Shown: positions 8,425-17,254 of the stretch, piece after piece | How the letters are laid out: the number at the start of each line of letters is the position of its first letter | Numbering within the stretch: the first letter of the stretch is position 1 | From: Catellatospora sp. IY07-71 | Lineage (GTDB): Bacteria; Actinomycetota; Actinomycetes; Mycobacteriales; Micromonosporaceae | DNA length: 64,000 bases | Reading direction: 5' to 3' | NCBI RefSeq assembly: GCF_018326265.1 | Contig: NZ_AP023360.1 | Location: 6,879,001-6,943,000 of the forward strand | Notes under the pieces: generated by a model | The model's database searches: none | What the model saw: the letters and a program-made list of their open reading frames with translations, nothing else | What the model was told of the DNA's origin: nothing | Program-made: the position numbers and the translations under genes

Positions 8425-8874
8425 ATGAGCTTCGCCTCCCTGGACGAGGTGCGCGCCGCCGCCGGGACCGTGGTCAGCACCAGCGACTGGCTGGAGATAG
8501 ACCAGAAGCGCGTCGACATGTTCGCCGAGGCCACCGGCGACCTGCAGTGGATCCACACGGATCCGGCGCGCGCCGCGCAGGGCCCGTTCGGCACCACCAT
8601 CGCGCACGGCTACCTGACCCTGTCGCTGATTCCGCTGCTGGCCGGCGACGCGCTGCGGGTGCCGGGCGTGACCATGGGCGTCAACTACGGCACGAACAAG
8701 GTCCGCTTTCCCGCCCCGGTGCCGGTCGGCTCGCGGGTGCGGGCCGTGGTCAAGCTGCTCTCGGTCGAGGACGTGACCGGCGGCGTGCAGCTCACCTCGC
8801 AGGTGACCATCGAGCGCGAGGGCGGCGACAAGCCGGTCTGCGTCGCCGAGACCGTCTCCCGGATGTACGTCTGA
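8425..8874 (+). CDS. MaoC family dehydratase / enoyl-CoA hydratase
   Basis: A 149-residue single hot-dog-fold protein. It has the hydratase signature: MFAEATGDLQWIHTDPARA holds the Asp and His of the active site, followed by GTTIAHGYLTLSLIP. MaoC enzymes hydrate (R)-specific enoyl-CoA intermediates. A good ribosome site (GGAA) precedes the ATG. The TGA stop shares one base with the next ATG (TGATG), so it is translationally coupled to the quinone oxidoreductase gene. It is first gene of a five-gene operon likely repressed by the divergent TetR protein. Confidence 0.92.
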   Translation: MSFASLDEVRAAAGTVVSTSDWLEIDQKRVDMFAEATGDLQWIHTDPARAAQGPFGTTIAHGYLTLSLIPLLAGDALRVPGVTMGVNYGTNKVRFPAPVPVGSRVRAVVKLLSVEDVTGGVQLTSQVTIEREGGDKPVCVAETVSRMYV

Positions 8875-9869
8875 TGGCCGCGACGATGCGCGCTTGGCAG
8901 GCGACCGCGCACGGCGAGCCGCGCGACGTGATGCGCCTGGGCGACGTCGAGATTCCCGAGCCGGGCCCCGACCAGCTGCTGGTACGCGTCCGCGCGACCG
9001 CGCTGAACTTCCCCGACGTGCTGCTGTGCCGGGGGCAGTACCAGGCGCGCCCGCCGCTGCCGTTCACGCCGGGAGTCGAGCTGTGCGGCGACGTCGTGTC
9101 GTTCGGGGCGGTCGTGAAGGGCTTCGGCGAGGGCGACCGGATCATCGGCACGACCTCGCTGCCGCACGGCGGCCTGGCCGAGTACGCGCTGGTCGACGCG
9201 CCGGACGCGTTCCTGGCACCGACCGCGCTGGACGACGTGCACGCGGCCGCCATGCACATCGCGTACCAGACGGGCTGGTTCTCGCTGCATCGCCGCGCGA
9301 ATCTGCAGCCGGGCGAGACGCTGCTGGTGCACGCGGCGGCGGGCGGGGTCGGCAGCGCCGCGATCCAGCTGGGCAAGGCCGCGGGGGCGCACGTCATCGC
9401 GGTGACCGGCGGCGCGGAGAAGGCCGCGGTGGCCGCGAAGCTCGGCGCTGACCTGGTCATCGACCGCCGCGAGCAGGACTTCGTGGCAGCGGTGAAGGCG
9501 GCGACGGGCGGCCGCGGCGCGGACGTGATCTTCGACCCGGTGGGCGGCGACGCGTACGCGGGCTCGGCCAAGTGCGTCGCCTTCGAGGGCCGCATCCTGG
9601 TCGTCGGCTTCGCCGGGGGCACGGTCCCGAGCCCCGGCCTCAACCACGCGCTGGTCAAGAACTACTCGATCGTCGGCGTGCACTGGGGCCTGTACCGGCA
9701 GCTCGACCCGGCGCTGGTCACCGAGGCGCACGGGCGGCTGTGCGAGCTGGCCGCCGAGCGGGTGGTGCAGCCGCTGATCGGCGGCGTGCTCGACCTCGGC
9801 GAGGCCGCCGAGGGCCTGACCCGGCTCGGCGCGGGCGAGACCGTCGGACGCCTGGTGGTGCGGCCGTGA
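8874..9869 (+). CDS. NADPH:quinone oxidoreductase-type MDR enzyme
   Basis: A 331-residue zinc-independent medium-chain reductase. The N-terminal GroES-like domain (ALNFPDVLLCRGQYQARPPL, PGVELCGDVVSFG) is followed by a Rossmann domain with the NADPH motif AAAGGVGSAAIQLGKAAGA (about residues 148-166). The set of Cys ligands for structural zinc is absent, as in QorA/acryloyl-CoA-reductase-like members. It may reduce an enoyl-CoA or quinone; genomic company with MaoC and acyl-CoA dehydrogenase favours an enoyl-CoA-type substrate. The start ATG overlaps the MaoC stop by one base. A 46-base perfect palindrome follows 40 bases after the stop. Confidence 0.9.
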   Translation: MAATMRAWQATAHGEPRDVMRLGDVEIPEPGPDQLLVRVRATALNFPDVLLCRGQYQARPPLPFTPGVELCGDVVSFGAVVKGFGEGDRIIGTTSLPHGGLAEYALVDAPDAFLAPTALDDVHAAAMHIAYQTGWFSLHRRANLQPGETLLVHAAAGGVGSAAIQLGKAAGAHVIAVTGGAEKAAVAAKLGADLVIDRREQDFVAAVKAATGGRGADVIFDPVGGDAYAGSAKCVAFEGRILVVGFAGGTVPSPGLNHALVKNYSIVGVHWGLYRQLDPALVTEAHGRLCELAAERVVQPLIGGVLDLGEAAEGLTRLGAGETVGRLVVRP

Positions 9870-9909
9870 ACGGGCGCGCGTCGAGCTGTGGGCAGGGTGT
9901 GCTGTCGGC

Positions 9910-9955
9910 GGCCCACAACTTCTGGGATGTAGCTACATCCCAGAAGTTGTGGGCC
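9910..9955. repeat. 46-base perfect palindrome, dispersed element copy 1
   Basis: Two fully complementary 23-base arms meet at TAGCTA with no loop. The unit CTACATCCCAGAAGTTGTGG recurs twice, in tandem, at 30634-30675 between ureB and ureC. Here it sits between two genes of an operon, where it would form a strong hairpin in the mRNA. It may be a mobile palindromic element or an RNA processing site. Confidence 0.85.
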
Positions 9956-10020
9956 GAACCGGAGAACAGGCCAGGTGGCCACGCCGCCAGGAGCGAAGCC
10001 GAGCACGGCGAGGTGACGGC

Positions 10021-11046
10021 ATGACGGATCCGAAGGGCCTCGATCTGGCCGCGCTGCGGGCGTTCCTGGACCGGGCGCGGCCGGGGCTGGTCGCGGGTGA
10101 GCTGAGCGGGGAACTGATCCCGGGCGGCAAGTCCAACCTGACCTACCGCGTCGGCGACGGCGCGCAGCGCTGGGTGGTGCGCCGCCCGCCGCTGGGCCAC
10201 GTGCTGTCCACCGCCCACGACATGTCCCGGGAGTACCGGGTGATCTCCGCGCTGGGCGGCACCCGGGTGCCGGTGCCGCGCACGGTCGCGCTGTGCGACG
10301 ACACCGAGGTGATCGGCGCGCCGTTCTACGTGATGGAGCACGTGGACGGGACGGTGTGGCGGACCGCCGAGCAGACCGCGACGCTGGGCGCGGAGCGGGT
10401 GACCTCGCTGTCGCTGGCGCTGATGGACGTGCTGGCCGACCTGCACTCCGTGGACCCCGCCGCGGTGGGGCTGGCCGACTTCGGCAAGCCGGAGGGCTAC
10501 CTGGCCCGGCAGCTGCGCCGGTGGAGCACCCAGCTGCAGCACTCGCACAACCGGGAGCTGCCCGGTCTGCGGGAACTGCACGACGACCTGGCGGCGCGGA
10601 TGCCCGCGCAGGCGGCGCAGGCGTCGATCCTGCACGGCGACTACCGGCTGGACAACTGCATCGTCGGGCCGGGCGACCAGCTCCGGGCGGTGCTCGACTG
10701 GGAGATGGCCACCATCGGCGATCCGCTGGCCGACCTGGGCCTGTTCCTCTGCTACTGGCGCATGTGGACCGAGCCGGTGATGGACGGCCTGTTCGGTACG
10801 CCGCCGCCGCCGGGCATCTTCCCGTCCGCCGCGCAGATGTCGGCCCGGTACGCCGCCCGGCGCGGCACGGACCTGTCCGAGCTGCCGTGGTACGTCGCGT
10901 TCGCGCACTTCAAGCTCGTCGGGATCCTCGAAGGGATCCACTACCGCTATCTCGCCGGGCAGACCGTCGGCGAGGGCTTCGACCGGGTCGGCGCCATGGT
11001 GCCGCGCCTGATCACCCTCGGCCGCGGCATCCTCCAGGAGGCATGA
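10021..11046 (+). CDS. APH-like phosphotransferase (ACAD10-type kinase)
   Basis: A 341-residue protein kinase-like fold of the aminoglycoside phosphotransferase family. The catalytic loop is SILHGDYRLDNCIV (about residues 202-215; Asp and Asn) and the metal-binding segment is LDWEMATIGDPLADLG. In bacteria and in eukaryotic ACAD10/11 such kinases are paired with acyl-CoA dehydrogenases and phosphorylate hydroxyacyl groups so that they can be eliminated. The next gene is indeed an acyl-CoA dehydrogenase. The pair therefore suggests 4-hydroxy acid or similar hydroxyacyl-CoA catabolism. I chose the ATG at 10021; the open frame upstream runs into the palindrome. Confidence 0.9.
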   Translation: MTDPKGLDLAALRAFLDRARPGLVAGELSGELIPGGKSNLTYRVGDGAQRWVVRRPPLGHVLSTAHDMSREYRVISALGGTRVPVPRTVALCDDTEVIGAPFYVMEHVDGTVWRTAEQTATLGAERVTSLSLALMDVLADLHSVDPAAVGLADFGKPEGYLARQLRRWSTQLQHSHNRELPGLRELHDDLAARMPAQAAQASILHGDYRLDNCIVGPGDQLRAVLDWEMATIGDPLADLGLFLCYWRMWTEPVMDGLFGTPPPPGIFPSAAQMSARYAARRGTDLSELPWYVAFAHFKLVGILEGIHYRYLAGQTVGEGFDRVGAMVPRLITLGRGILQEA

Positions 11047-11049
11047 GAC

Positions 11050-12261
11050 ATGGACTTCTCGTACGACGAGCGCACCGAGCAGCTGCGTGCGGAGCTGCTC
11101 GACTTCATGGAGCAGCACGTGTATCCGGCTGAGGCGGTCGCCGAGCACCAGCTCCGCGAGATCGCGCCGTGGACCACACCGCCGGTGATGGAGGAGCTGA
11201 AGACCGAGGCCCGCAAGCGCGGCCTGTGGAACCTGTTCCTGCCGAACAATCCGCTCGGCGCGGGGCTCACGAATCTGCAGTACGCGCCGCTGGCCGAGAT
11301 CAGCGGGCGCAGCGGGCACCTGGCGCCCGAGGCGATGAACTGTGCCGCCCCGGACACCGGCAACATGGAGGTGCTCTCCATGTTCGGCACCGCCGAGCAG
11401 CAGGAGCGCTGGCTCAAGCCGCTGCTGGCGGGCGAGATCCGGTCGGCGTTCTGCATGACCGAGCCGGAGGTCGCCTCCTCCGACGCCACCAACATCACCA
11501 CCCGGATCGAGCGCGACGGCGACCACTACGTGATCAACGGGCGCAAGTGGTGGTCGTCGGGGGCGATGAACCCGCGCTGCGAGATCTTCATCGTGATGGG
11601 CAAGACCGACCCGTCCGCCGAGCGGCACCGGCAGCAGAGCCAGATCCTGGTGCCCCGGAACACGCCCGGCGTGGAGATCCACCGCGGCATGCACGTGTTC
11701 GGCTACGACGACGGCTGGCACGGCGGCCACGCCGAGATCACCTTCACCGACGTTCGGGTGCCCGTCACGAACCTGATCGCGGGTGAGGGCGAGGGGTTCG
11801 CCATCGCGCAGGCGCGGCTCGGGCCGGGGCGCATCCACCACTGCATGCGGCTGATCGGGATGGCGGAGCGGGCGCTGGAGCTGATGTGCCGGCGTGCGCA
11901 GGATCGCGTCGCGTTCGGGCGTACCCTGGCCAGCCAGGGTGTGGTCGGCGAGTGGATCGCCGAGGCGCGGGTGCGCATCGAGCAGGCCCGGCTGCTGGTG
12001 CTGAAGACCGCGTGGCTGATGGACACCGTCGGCAACAAGGGTGCGCACACCGAGATCCAGGCCATCAAGATCGTGGTGCCGGAGATGGCGGGATGGGTGC
12101 TCGACAAGGCGATCCAGCTGCACGGCGCGGGCGGCGTCAGCCAGGACTTCCCGCTGGCGCACATGTGGGCGTCCGCGCGTACGCTGCGACTGGCCGACGG
12201 GCCGGACGAGGTGCACAAGGCCTCGCTGGCCAAGCGTGAGCTGCGCAAGTACGGGAGCTGA
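11050..12261 (+). CDS. Acyl-CoA dehydrogenase, ACAD10/11-like
   Basis: A 403-residue full-length acyl-CoA dehydrogenase. Seen in order: an N-terminal helical domain, the FAD/substrate motif [15 protein letters not shown] (about residues 136-150), the beta-domain ([20 protein letters not shown]), and the C-terminal segment [20 protein letters not shown] with [17 protein letters not shown]. The WWSSGA and GPDEVH segments are typical of the ACAD10/11 branch, which acts together with an APH-like kinase, encoded immediately upstream (3 bases apart). A role in hydroxyacyl-CoA breakdown is therefore likely. Confidence 0.94.
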   Translation: MDFSYDERTEQLRAELLDFMEQHVYPAEAVAEHQLREIAPWTTPPVMEELKTEARKRGLWNLFLPNNPLGAGLTNLQYAPLAEISGRSGHLAPEAMNCAAPDTGNMEVLSMFGTAEQQERWLKPLLAGEIRSAFCMTEPEVASSDATNITTRIERDGDHYVINGRKWWSSGAMNPRCEIFIVMGKTDPSAERHRQQSQILVPRNTPGVEIHRGMHVFGYDDGWHGGHAEITFTDVRVPVTNLIAGEGEGFAIAQARLGPGRIHHCMRLIGMAERALELMCRRAQDRVAFGRTLASQGVVGEWIAEARVRIEQARLLVLKTAWLMDTVGNKGAHTEIQAIKIVVPEMAGWVLDKAIQLHGAGGVSQDFPLAHMWASARTLRLADGPDEVHKASLAKRELRKYGS

Positions 12262-12263
12262 GC

Positions 12264-13172
12264 ATGAAGAGCGCGTACGCCGACCTCGGCGGCAGGGTGC
12301 ATCACGTCGACTTCGGCGGCGCGCCGGACGGCCCGCCCGTGGTGCTCGTGCACGGGCTGGGCGGCTCCCACCTGAACTGGACGCGGCTCGCGCCGCTGCT
12401 GACGCCGTACGCCCGGGTCAGCGCCCTGGACCTGGCCGGTTTCGGCCGCACCGGGGCGCAGGCCGGGCCCACCACGGTGTCCGCGAATGCCGTGCTGCTG
12501 CGGCGCTACCTGACCGAGGTGGTCGGCGAGCCGGCTGTGCTGGTCGGCAACTCGATGGGCGGCATGGTCTCCACGTTGGCCGCCGCGTCTGCGCCGGAGC
12601 TGGTCAAGGGCTTGGCACTGGTGGATCCGAGCATTCCGCTGGCACCCGGGGCGAAGATCGACCCGCAGGTGCGGCTGCGGTTCGCCGTGAACCTGATCCC
12701 CGGCCTCGCCGGATGGGTGCTGCGGCGGCGCATCGCGACCCTGCCGGCCCGGCAGCGCGTCGCGGAGACCCTCGACATGACCTGCGCCGACCGGTCGCGG
12801 GTGCCCGAGGAGGTCATCGCGGCAGCCGTCGCGCTCGATGAGGAGATGACCCGCGACCACCCGGCCCGCGCGGCGTCCTACCTCGAGGCAAGCCGGTCGC
12901 TGCTGCGGCTGCTGGCCCGGCCGACCGCGTACTGGCGGGCGATGGAGTCGCTGCCGATGCCCGTCCTGCTCGTGCACGGCGTGCACGACCGGTTGGTCGG
13001 CATCGCGCAGGCCCGTGCCGCCGCCGCCCGGCTACCGCACTGGACGTACGTAGAGCTTGACTCGGGCCACGTGCCGCAGCTCGAACATCCCCTTGAGCTG
13101 TCCGAACATCTCCTGAGCTGGACGGCGTCGAGCCTCAGGTCGCCCACCGAACGCCATCACCTGGGGACCTGA
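12264..13172 (+). CDS. Alpha/beta hydrolase
   Basis: A 302-residue alpha/beta-hydrolase. The oxyanion HG motif is in VLVHGLGGSHLNW (about residues 28-40), the nucleophile elbow is GNSMGG (Ser about 95), the acid is in LLVHGVHDRLVG, and the catalytic His is in LDSGHVPQLEHP. It follows the acyl-CoA dehydrogenase by two bases and is the last gene of the TetR-controlled operon. It could hydrolyse a thioester or ester intermediate; the substrate is not predictable. Confidence 0.92.
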   Translation: MKSAYADLGGRVHHVDFGGAPDGPPVVLVHGLGGSHLNWTRLAPLLTPYARVSALDLAGFGRTGAQAGPTTVSANAVLLRRYLTEVVGEPAVLVGNSMGGMVSTLAAASAPELVKGLALVDPSIPLAPGAKIDPQVRLRFAVNLIPGLAGWVLRRRIATLPARQRVAETLDMTCADRSRVPEEVIAAAVALDEEMTRDHPARAASYLEASRSLLRLLARPTAYWRAMESLPMPVLLVHGVHDRLVGIAQARAAAARLPHWTYVELDSGHVPQLEHPLELSEHLLSWTASSLRSPTERHHLGT

Positions 13173-13227
13173 GGCAGCTGCACCACACCCGTCCACGTGA
13201 GCGTAGGTCCGAGTTCGGCGATTTGGA

Positions 13228-13737
13228 TCACTGCTGATCAGGGACCGGGAGAGGCCGTCGGCGCCTGCCCCTGCCCCGTCGTAACAGCAGCACCAGGCAG
13301 CCGATCAGGCCGAACATGCCGGCGGCCAGTTCCGCCGTGGTGGCCAGATAGGCGCTGCCGCCCGCGGTGTAGACGCCGTAGGACAGACCGGTGTCCAGGG
13401 CGCGGATGCGGCTGCCGGCCTGGTACGCCCCCGCGGGCGCGTCGTAGAGGCGGACCCCGTGCAGCATGCGGGAGCCGTCGTCGGACACCCACTCACCGCC
13501 GCCGAAGCAGTCGGCCCCGGCGCAGCGCGTCACGGTGAACACCCCGGCCGTGCCCGAGTTCCGGTGCGCGCGCCAGGACGGCCGGAGGTGCTGCGCGCCC
13601 TCGACGGTCATGGCGAGCAGCAGCACAGGCAGGACCAGCCAGGCGAAGGCCGCATGGGCGCGCCGCCGCCGGGCCAGCCGCCGGTACGGCAGGGCCGGCG
13701 TCGCAGGACGCACCCGCTCGTCGCTGTCCTCCCGCAT
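13228..13737 (-). CDS. Two-TM membrane protein, function unknown
   Basis: A 169-residue protein starting at the ATG at 13737, with a GGAGGG ribosome site just upstream. After an Arg-rich cytoplasmic N terminus there is a membrane segment (FAWLVLPVLLLAMTVEGA, about residues 30-48), an extracytoplasmic loop of about 90 residues with a Cys pair (TRCAGADCFGGGEWV), and a second membrane segment (AGMFGLIGCLVLLL) followed by an Arg-rich tail. I do not recognise the family. It is convergent with the hydrolase operon. Confidence 0.7.
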   Translation of the reverse strand: MREDSDERVRPATPALPYRRLARRRRAHAAFAWLVLPVLLLAMTVEGAQHLRPSWRAHRNSGTAGVFTVTRCAGADCFGGGEWVSDDGSRMLHGVRLYDAPAGAYQAGSRIRALDTGLSYGVYTAGGSAYLATTAELAAGMFGLIGCLVLLLRRGRGRRRRPLPVPDQQ

Positions 13738-13916
13738 GGTCCCTCCAGTCCGGGTGCGATCGATCCGTCCATCACCGACAGAAGACACCCGCCGGGGTGC
13801 CATCGGCAAGGGAGTAACGCGAACCGTCCGGCGCGCTCGCGCCGCTCCTGGAGTTCGATGGAACCAGCTTGACGTGGGCCGCCGCCGCGACTCGCCTGCT
13901 GCGCCGCGACTGAGGA

Positions 13917-14936
13917 CTACGCGGCGGCGGCCGGCACCGGGCCCGCCGTCGTCTTGCGGCCGGAGTCGGGCAGCGAGCGGTAGATCTTGTTCATGCCCCC
14001 GAGCATGCCCTCCAGGCGGGGCAGCGCGGCGTACACCGGGTCACGGCGCAGGATCGCGTCGACCTGCCGCAGCCGCCACATCGGCGTACGCGGGAACAGG
14101 TGGTGCACCAGGTGGAAGCCCTCGCCGTCCTTCTCGCCGAGCACGAAGCGGGTGGCCAGGCCGTACACGCGGTTCCAGGACATGTAGATGTCGACGCGCG
14201 GCGCGGACTCGATCAGCGGGAAGTGCTCCATCAGCTCGGCGACGGCGCCGATCCACACCTGCGTGGTGACCAGGGGCACGAACCAGAGCAGCAGCAGCCA
14301 GGCCCACCAGCCGCCGAGCACCGCCCACGCCACCACCGCGGCGAGCAGGGCGACGCGCAGCCAGCGCTCTCCCCCGCGCTCACCGCTCGCCACGATCCGG
14401 TGGCGCAGCAGGTAGAGGACGTACGAGGCGGTCGCCCGCGGGCTGATCGCGGTACGCAGGTAACGCCGCAGCGCGGCCCGGCCGAGGTTCTCGCCGCACA
14501 GCCCGTTGTCCCGGTACTGCCGGTAGTCGGGGTCGCGTTCCGGGTCGCCGAGCCGGCCGTGGTGCTCGCCGAGGTGCGAGGCGCGGTAGCCGGTGTAGCT
14601 CTGCAGCACCGGGTAGCCGCCGAGCAGCGCGCCGAGCAGGCTGCCGGTGCGGTGGTGGGCCATGAACGCACGGTGCACGGCCATGTGCAGCACCCCGGCC
14701 AGCGCCCGCTGGCGCCCGCCGATGAAGAACACCGCGACGAGGTAGACGGGGATCGCCGCCCACAGCGCGGCGTGCTCGTACGCGAGCACCGCCGCCGCGC
14801 ACCAGGCCGCGATCCACGCCCAGTGTTCGATGATCTCGAGTGGCCCGTGCCAGTTGTCCAGACGCGACGCGGCCTGAACCTCGGCGAGGATCTCCGGCGA
14901 GAACCGGTGTCGATCAGCGCGGTCAGCTCTGGACAC
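13917..14936 (-). CDS. Membrane fatty acid desaturase family protein
   Basis: A 339-residue integral membrane di-iron enzyme. The three histidine clusters of the desaturase/hydroxylase family are present: HMAVHRAFMAHHR, SHLGEHHGRLGD and EGFHLVHHLFPRTP. Several membrane segments lie between them (for example AAVVAWAVLGGWWAWLLLLW). It introduces a double bond or hydroxyl into an acyl chain or related substrate. The start is GTG at 14936, since a strong GGGAGGG ribosome site lies 7 bases upstream; the frame is open further upstream but not protein-like. It is monocistronic. A second, different desaturase family gene lies at 62739. Confidence 0.9.
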   Translation of the reverse strand: MSRADRADRHRFSPEILAEVQAASRLDNWHGPLEIIEHWAWIAAWCAAAVLAYEHAALWAAIPVYLVAVFFIGGRQRALAGVLHMAVHRAFMAHHRTGSLLGALLGGYPVLQSYTGYRASHLGEHHGRLGDPERDPDYRQYRDNGLCGENLGRAALRRYLRTAISPRATASYVLYLLRHRIVASGERGGERWLRVALLAAVVAWAVLGGWWAWLLLLWFVPLVTTQVWIGAVAELMEHFPLIESAPRVDIYMSWNRVYGLATRFVLGEKDGEGFHLVHHLFPRTPMWRLRQVDAILRRDPVYAALPRLEGMLGGMNKIYRSLPDSGRKTTAGPVPAAAA

Positions 14937-15133
14937 AGTCGATCCCTCCCGTGGTGAAACCTGCACGCGATCCCTTCCCACCAGGGCGGCGTACGGAGGC
15001 ACCCATGAAGCAATCGTCACCCGGATCCCGGATCGCCCCGTCCCGCCTGGCTGCTGATGGATACGGTGTCGACCACCGATGCCCCCGGGGTCGACCCCTG
15101 TCCTATCAGGGTGAATCGATTGTATCGTCTCAC

Positions 15134-15149
15134 GACACTCATATGTGTC
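15134..15149. promoter_or_regulatory. Possible operator upstream of desaturase gene
   Basis: GACACTCATATGTGTC has 5-base complementary ends in an unusually AT-rich patch about 200 bases upstream of the desaturase start. The symmetry is imperfect in the centre. It might bind a regulator; the distance and short arms keep this tentative. Confidence 0.3.
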
Positions 15150-15206
15150 AAGCGATCCGACCCCCGGCTGAATCCACATTGGCGGGTCGCCACCCGCACC
15201 GGCACG

Positions 15207-15749
15207 TCAGGCGTCCTCCCAGTCCAGCCGGCCGTCGGTGACGATCCGGCGGCGGTTCATCAGGCGGGAGCCGTACCGCATCGCCTCGTACGTCTTCGAC
15301 AGCAGGTCGCCCAGGTCCGGCCAGGTCTTCGGCGGGCCGCCGTGATCGTCGCCGGACGACACGGTCACCTCGGCCCGGTCGTCGTCCTCGGAGTGGTCGA
15401 CGACCAGGCAGTTGCCCTTGCCGTCGGCCGCGACGGGCAGCCACCGGCGCTTCCAGGTGCGCCACAGGCGGTCCTGGTCGGCGGCGAGGCGGGCCCGCGC
15501 GAGCGCGATCATGGCGTCCGTGCCCAGGAAGGCGTAGCCCGGGGCCAGGCAGAGCGGCGGGCGGAACCGGCCTGCCCCGTTGTGCCAGCGCAGCAGCGCC
15601 TCCACGTCCGGCAGCAGGTCGGCGCCCAGGTGCGCGCGCACCGCGGCGAGGTCCGCGCCGGTCGCGGGCGGAGCCAGGTCGCGATGGGTGAGGGGCGCGT
15701 TTTCGGCGAGCCAGCCGTCGATCGCCGCGAGGGTGGAGGAGAACGGCAT
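15207..15749 (-). CDS. SMI1/KNR4-type protein
   Basis: A 180-residue soluble protein that reads like the SMI1/KNR4 (SUKH) family. The pattern includes an N-terminal helix (LAAIDGWLAENAP), LPDVEALLRWHNGAGRF, PGYAFLGTDAMIALARAR, an acidic VVDHSEDDD stretch and a terminal strand-helix region. In bacteria SUKH proteins often serve as immunity proteins to polymorphic toxins, but no toxin gene is adjacent, so the role is open. I chose the ATG at 15749; other in-frame starts lie a few codons up. A hairpin repeat lies just upstream at 15804-15871. Confidence 0.75.
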   Translation of the reverse strand: MPFSSTLAAIDGWLAENAPLTHRDLAPPATGADLAAVRAHLGADLLPDVEALLRWHNGAGRFRPPLCLAPGYAFLGTDAMIALARARLAADQDRLWRTWKRRWLPVAADGKGNCLVVDHSEDDDRAEVTVSSGDDHGGPPKTWPDLGDLLSKTYEAMRYGSRLMNRRRIVTDGRLDWEDA

Positions 15750-15803
15750 GGCGCATTCAAGCACCCACCTCGCGGACCCCGCGCGGCGGTCCCGCGTCGA
15801 GAT

Positions 15804-15871
15804 GATGATCGCGGCCCTGTGTCGAAACCTGTGGCCAGAGCCCAGGTCTCGACACAGGACAGCGATCTTGC
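15804..15871 (-). repeat. Dispersed hairpin repeat, copy 2
   Basis: The reverse complement aligns over all 68 bases with 6017-6084. Here the stem is nearly perfect: on the minus strand CTGTGTCGAGACCTG pairs with CAGGTTTCGACACAG across a short loop, and the outer GATCG/CGATC ends also pair. It lies between the divergent or tandem small genes at 15749 and 15896 and codes for nothing apparent. Confidence 0.7.
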
Positions 15872-15895
15872 AACGCCACGGCGGGACGAAGCGAC

Positions 15896-16477
15896 TCAGG
15901 GCGCCGGGGTGGGCACCGCGGCGGGCGGCTCGCAGATCCGCACCTCGGTCATGCCGTGGATGGATTCCTTCGGCACCAGGGTGCGGGCCTTGGCGGTGAT
16001 CCGGTTCTCGGCCTGGCCGGGGTCGGGCTCGACGGTGATGTAGCCGTCCGGCGTCAGCGACACCTGCCCGCAGATGATGCCGTGGTCGTAGGTGACCTGC
16101 ATCAGGTTCGACGGCGCCGGGGCGAGCCAGCCGGTGAGCACGGCCACGCCGAGCACGGCGAGCCCGGCGGCGGCCTGGACCCGCACGCCGGCGGGCGGCC
16201 CGGCGGCCGGCCCGACGGGGGCGAGCAGGGCACGGACCAGCAACGTGAACGCCACGGCCAGCAGGATCGCGACCACGGTCTGGACGGACCAGTGCAGTCC
16301 GGCGAGGTCCTGCGGTCCGCGGAGGATGAGGGCGGCGGCGAGCACGGCGGTCAGCACACCGAGGCCTTTTCGCCTGGCTCCGGCGTTGCGGGCGGCGAGC
16401 CGCGGGTCGGGCGCGGCCTCCTGCGGCGGGGCGGTGTCCGCGGCACCGGCCGTGCCGGGCGCTGTCGTCTCGGTCAT
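15896..16477 (-). CDS. Membrane protein with C-terminal extracytoplasmic domain
   Basis: A 193-residue protein. A low-complexity Ala/Pro/Thr N terminus (about 35 residues) precedes three hydrophobic segments (GVLTAVLAAALIL, TVVAILLAVAFTLLVRALL, AGLAVLGVAVLTGWL). The C-terminal 75 residues (TYDHGIICGQVSLTPDGYIT to EVRICEPP) are hydrophilic and contain two Cys. I do not recognise the family. The gene appears monocistronic, with about 150 bases to its downstream-strand neighbour. Confidence 0.65.
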   Translation of the reverse strand: MTETTAPGTAGAADTAPPQEAAPDPRLAARNAGARRKGLGVLTAVLAAALILRGPQDLAGLHWSVQTVVAILLAVAFTLLVRALLAPVGPAAGPPAGVRVQAAAGLAVLGVAVLTGWLAPAPSNLMQVTYDHGIICGQVSLTPDGYITVEPDPGQAENRITAKARTLVPKESIHGMTEVRICEPPAAVPTPAP

Positions 16478-16631
16478 GGGTCAACCTCGGTCTCGGTGGG
16501 GGCACGCGCCGCCGGGCAGCAACGCGCAGCGATGAGCGTAGATCAATGGGCGCGCTCCCATCCAGGGCCCGGGGTGGCGTACGCCAGCCCGCGGTGGCTG
16601 CAGCCGTGACAGCGCACCTGCTCGCCGGCGG

Positions 16632-17174
16632 TCAGATGATCTCGGCGAGCAGGTACAGCTCGTCCCGCTCGCCCGAGCGGTGCACGGCGGCCGCCACCTC
16701 GACGAGCGTGGCCCGTGCCATGACGTTGCCGAAGGTGCGGACCGGCAGGGTGGGGTCCTGCGGCCAGCCGAAGCCCGCGACCGTCCTCGGGTCGAACGGC
16801 AGGCCCGCCCGAACGCCGGCGTCGCCGTACAAGCCGTTGAGCAGGAGGAACAGGTTCACGCAGGACGCGTCGCCGATGAGGTGCAGGTAGAACGAGTCGG
16901 CCTCCCACTGGGCGTGCCGGTAGTAGCGCACCGACGGCTGGGCGCACTCCGGCAGCTGCAGGTGGTATCGCTCGAGCGTGCCGGGCAGGTCCTGGGTCTG
17001 GCTGCCCGGGTAGGCGCGCGGGTCGTACGGCTCGGTGGTGCGGGACAGGGCGAACCACGATCCGAGCAGGAGCACGGCGCTGACGGCCAGCGCGATCCTC
17101 AGCCGGCGGGGTCCGCGCCGCCCGGCGCCGCCGTCCGCGGGCACCGGCGCCGCCTCGGTCGCCACGTCCAGCAC
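16632..17174 (-). CDS. Single-TM hypothetical protein
   Basis: A 180-residue protein starting at GTG 17174. An Arg-rich segment and one membrane anchor (LRIALAVSAVLLLGSWFAL, about residues 25-43) precede an extracytoplasmic domain of about 135 residues containing two Cys (PECAQPSVRYYRHAQWEADS and GDASCVNLFLLLNGLYG). The layout suggests a membrane-tethered exported protein. I do not recognise the family. It lies on the same strand as the membrane protein at 15896, but with a 154-base gap. Confidence 0.65.
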   Translation of the reverse strand: MLDVATEAAPVPADGGAGRRGPRRLRIALAVSAVLLLGSWFALSRTTEPYDPRAYPGSQTQDLPGTLERYHLQLPECAQPSVRYYRHAQWEADSFYLHLIGDASCVNLFLLLNGLYGDAGVRAGLPFDPRTVAGFGWPQDPTLPVRTFGNVMARATLVEVAAAVHRSGERDELYLLAEII

Positions 17175-17254
17175 ATGAGCCCCCGTTCTGATCTTGCGTC
17201 GACCCTACCGGCTGCGACGGGCGCGCGACCCTTGCCATGCCGGACGGGGCAGGG

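Noticed and set aside
9718-12216. 832-codon open frame on the minus strand opposite the kinase and acyl-CoA dehydrogenase genes
   Set aside because: Arg/His/Gly-rich translation without any domain; it mirrors codon-position GC bias of the clear plus-strand genes.
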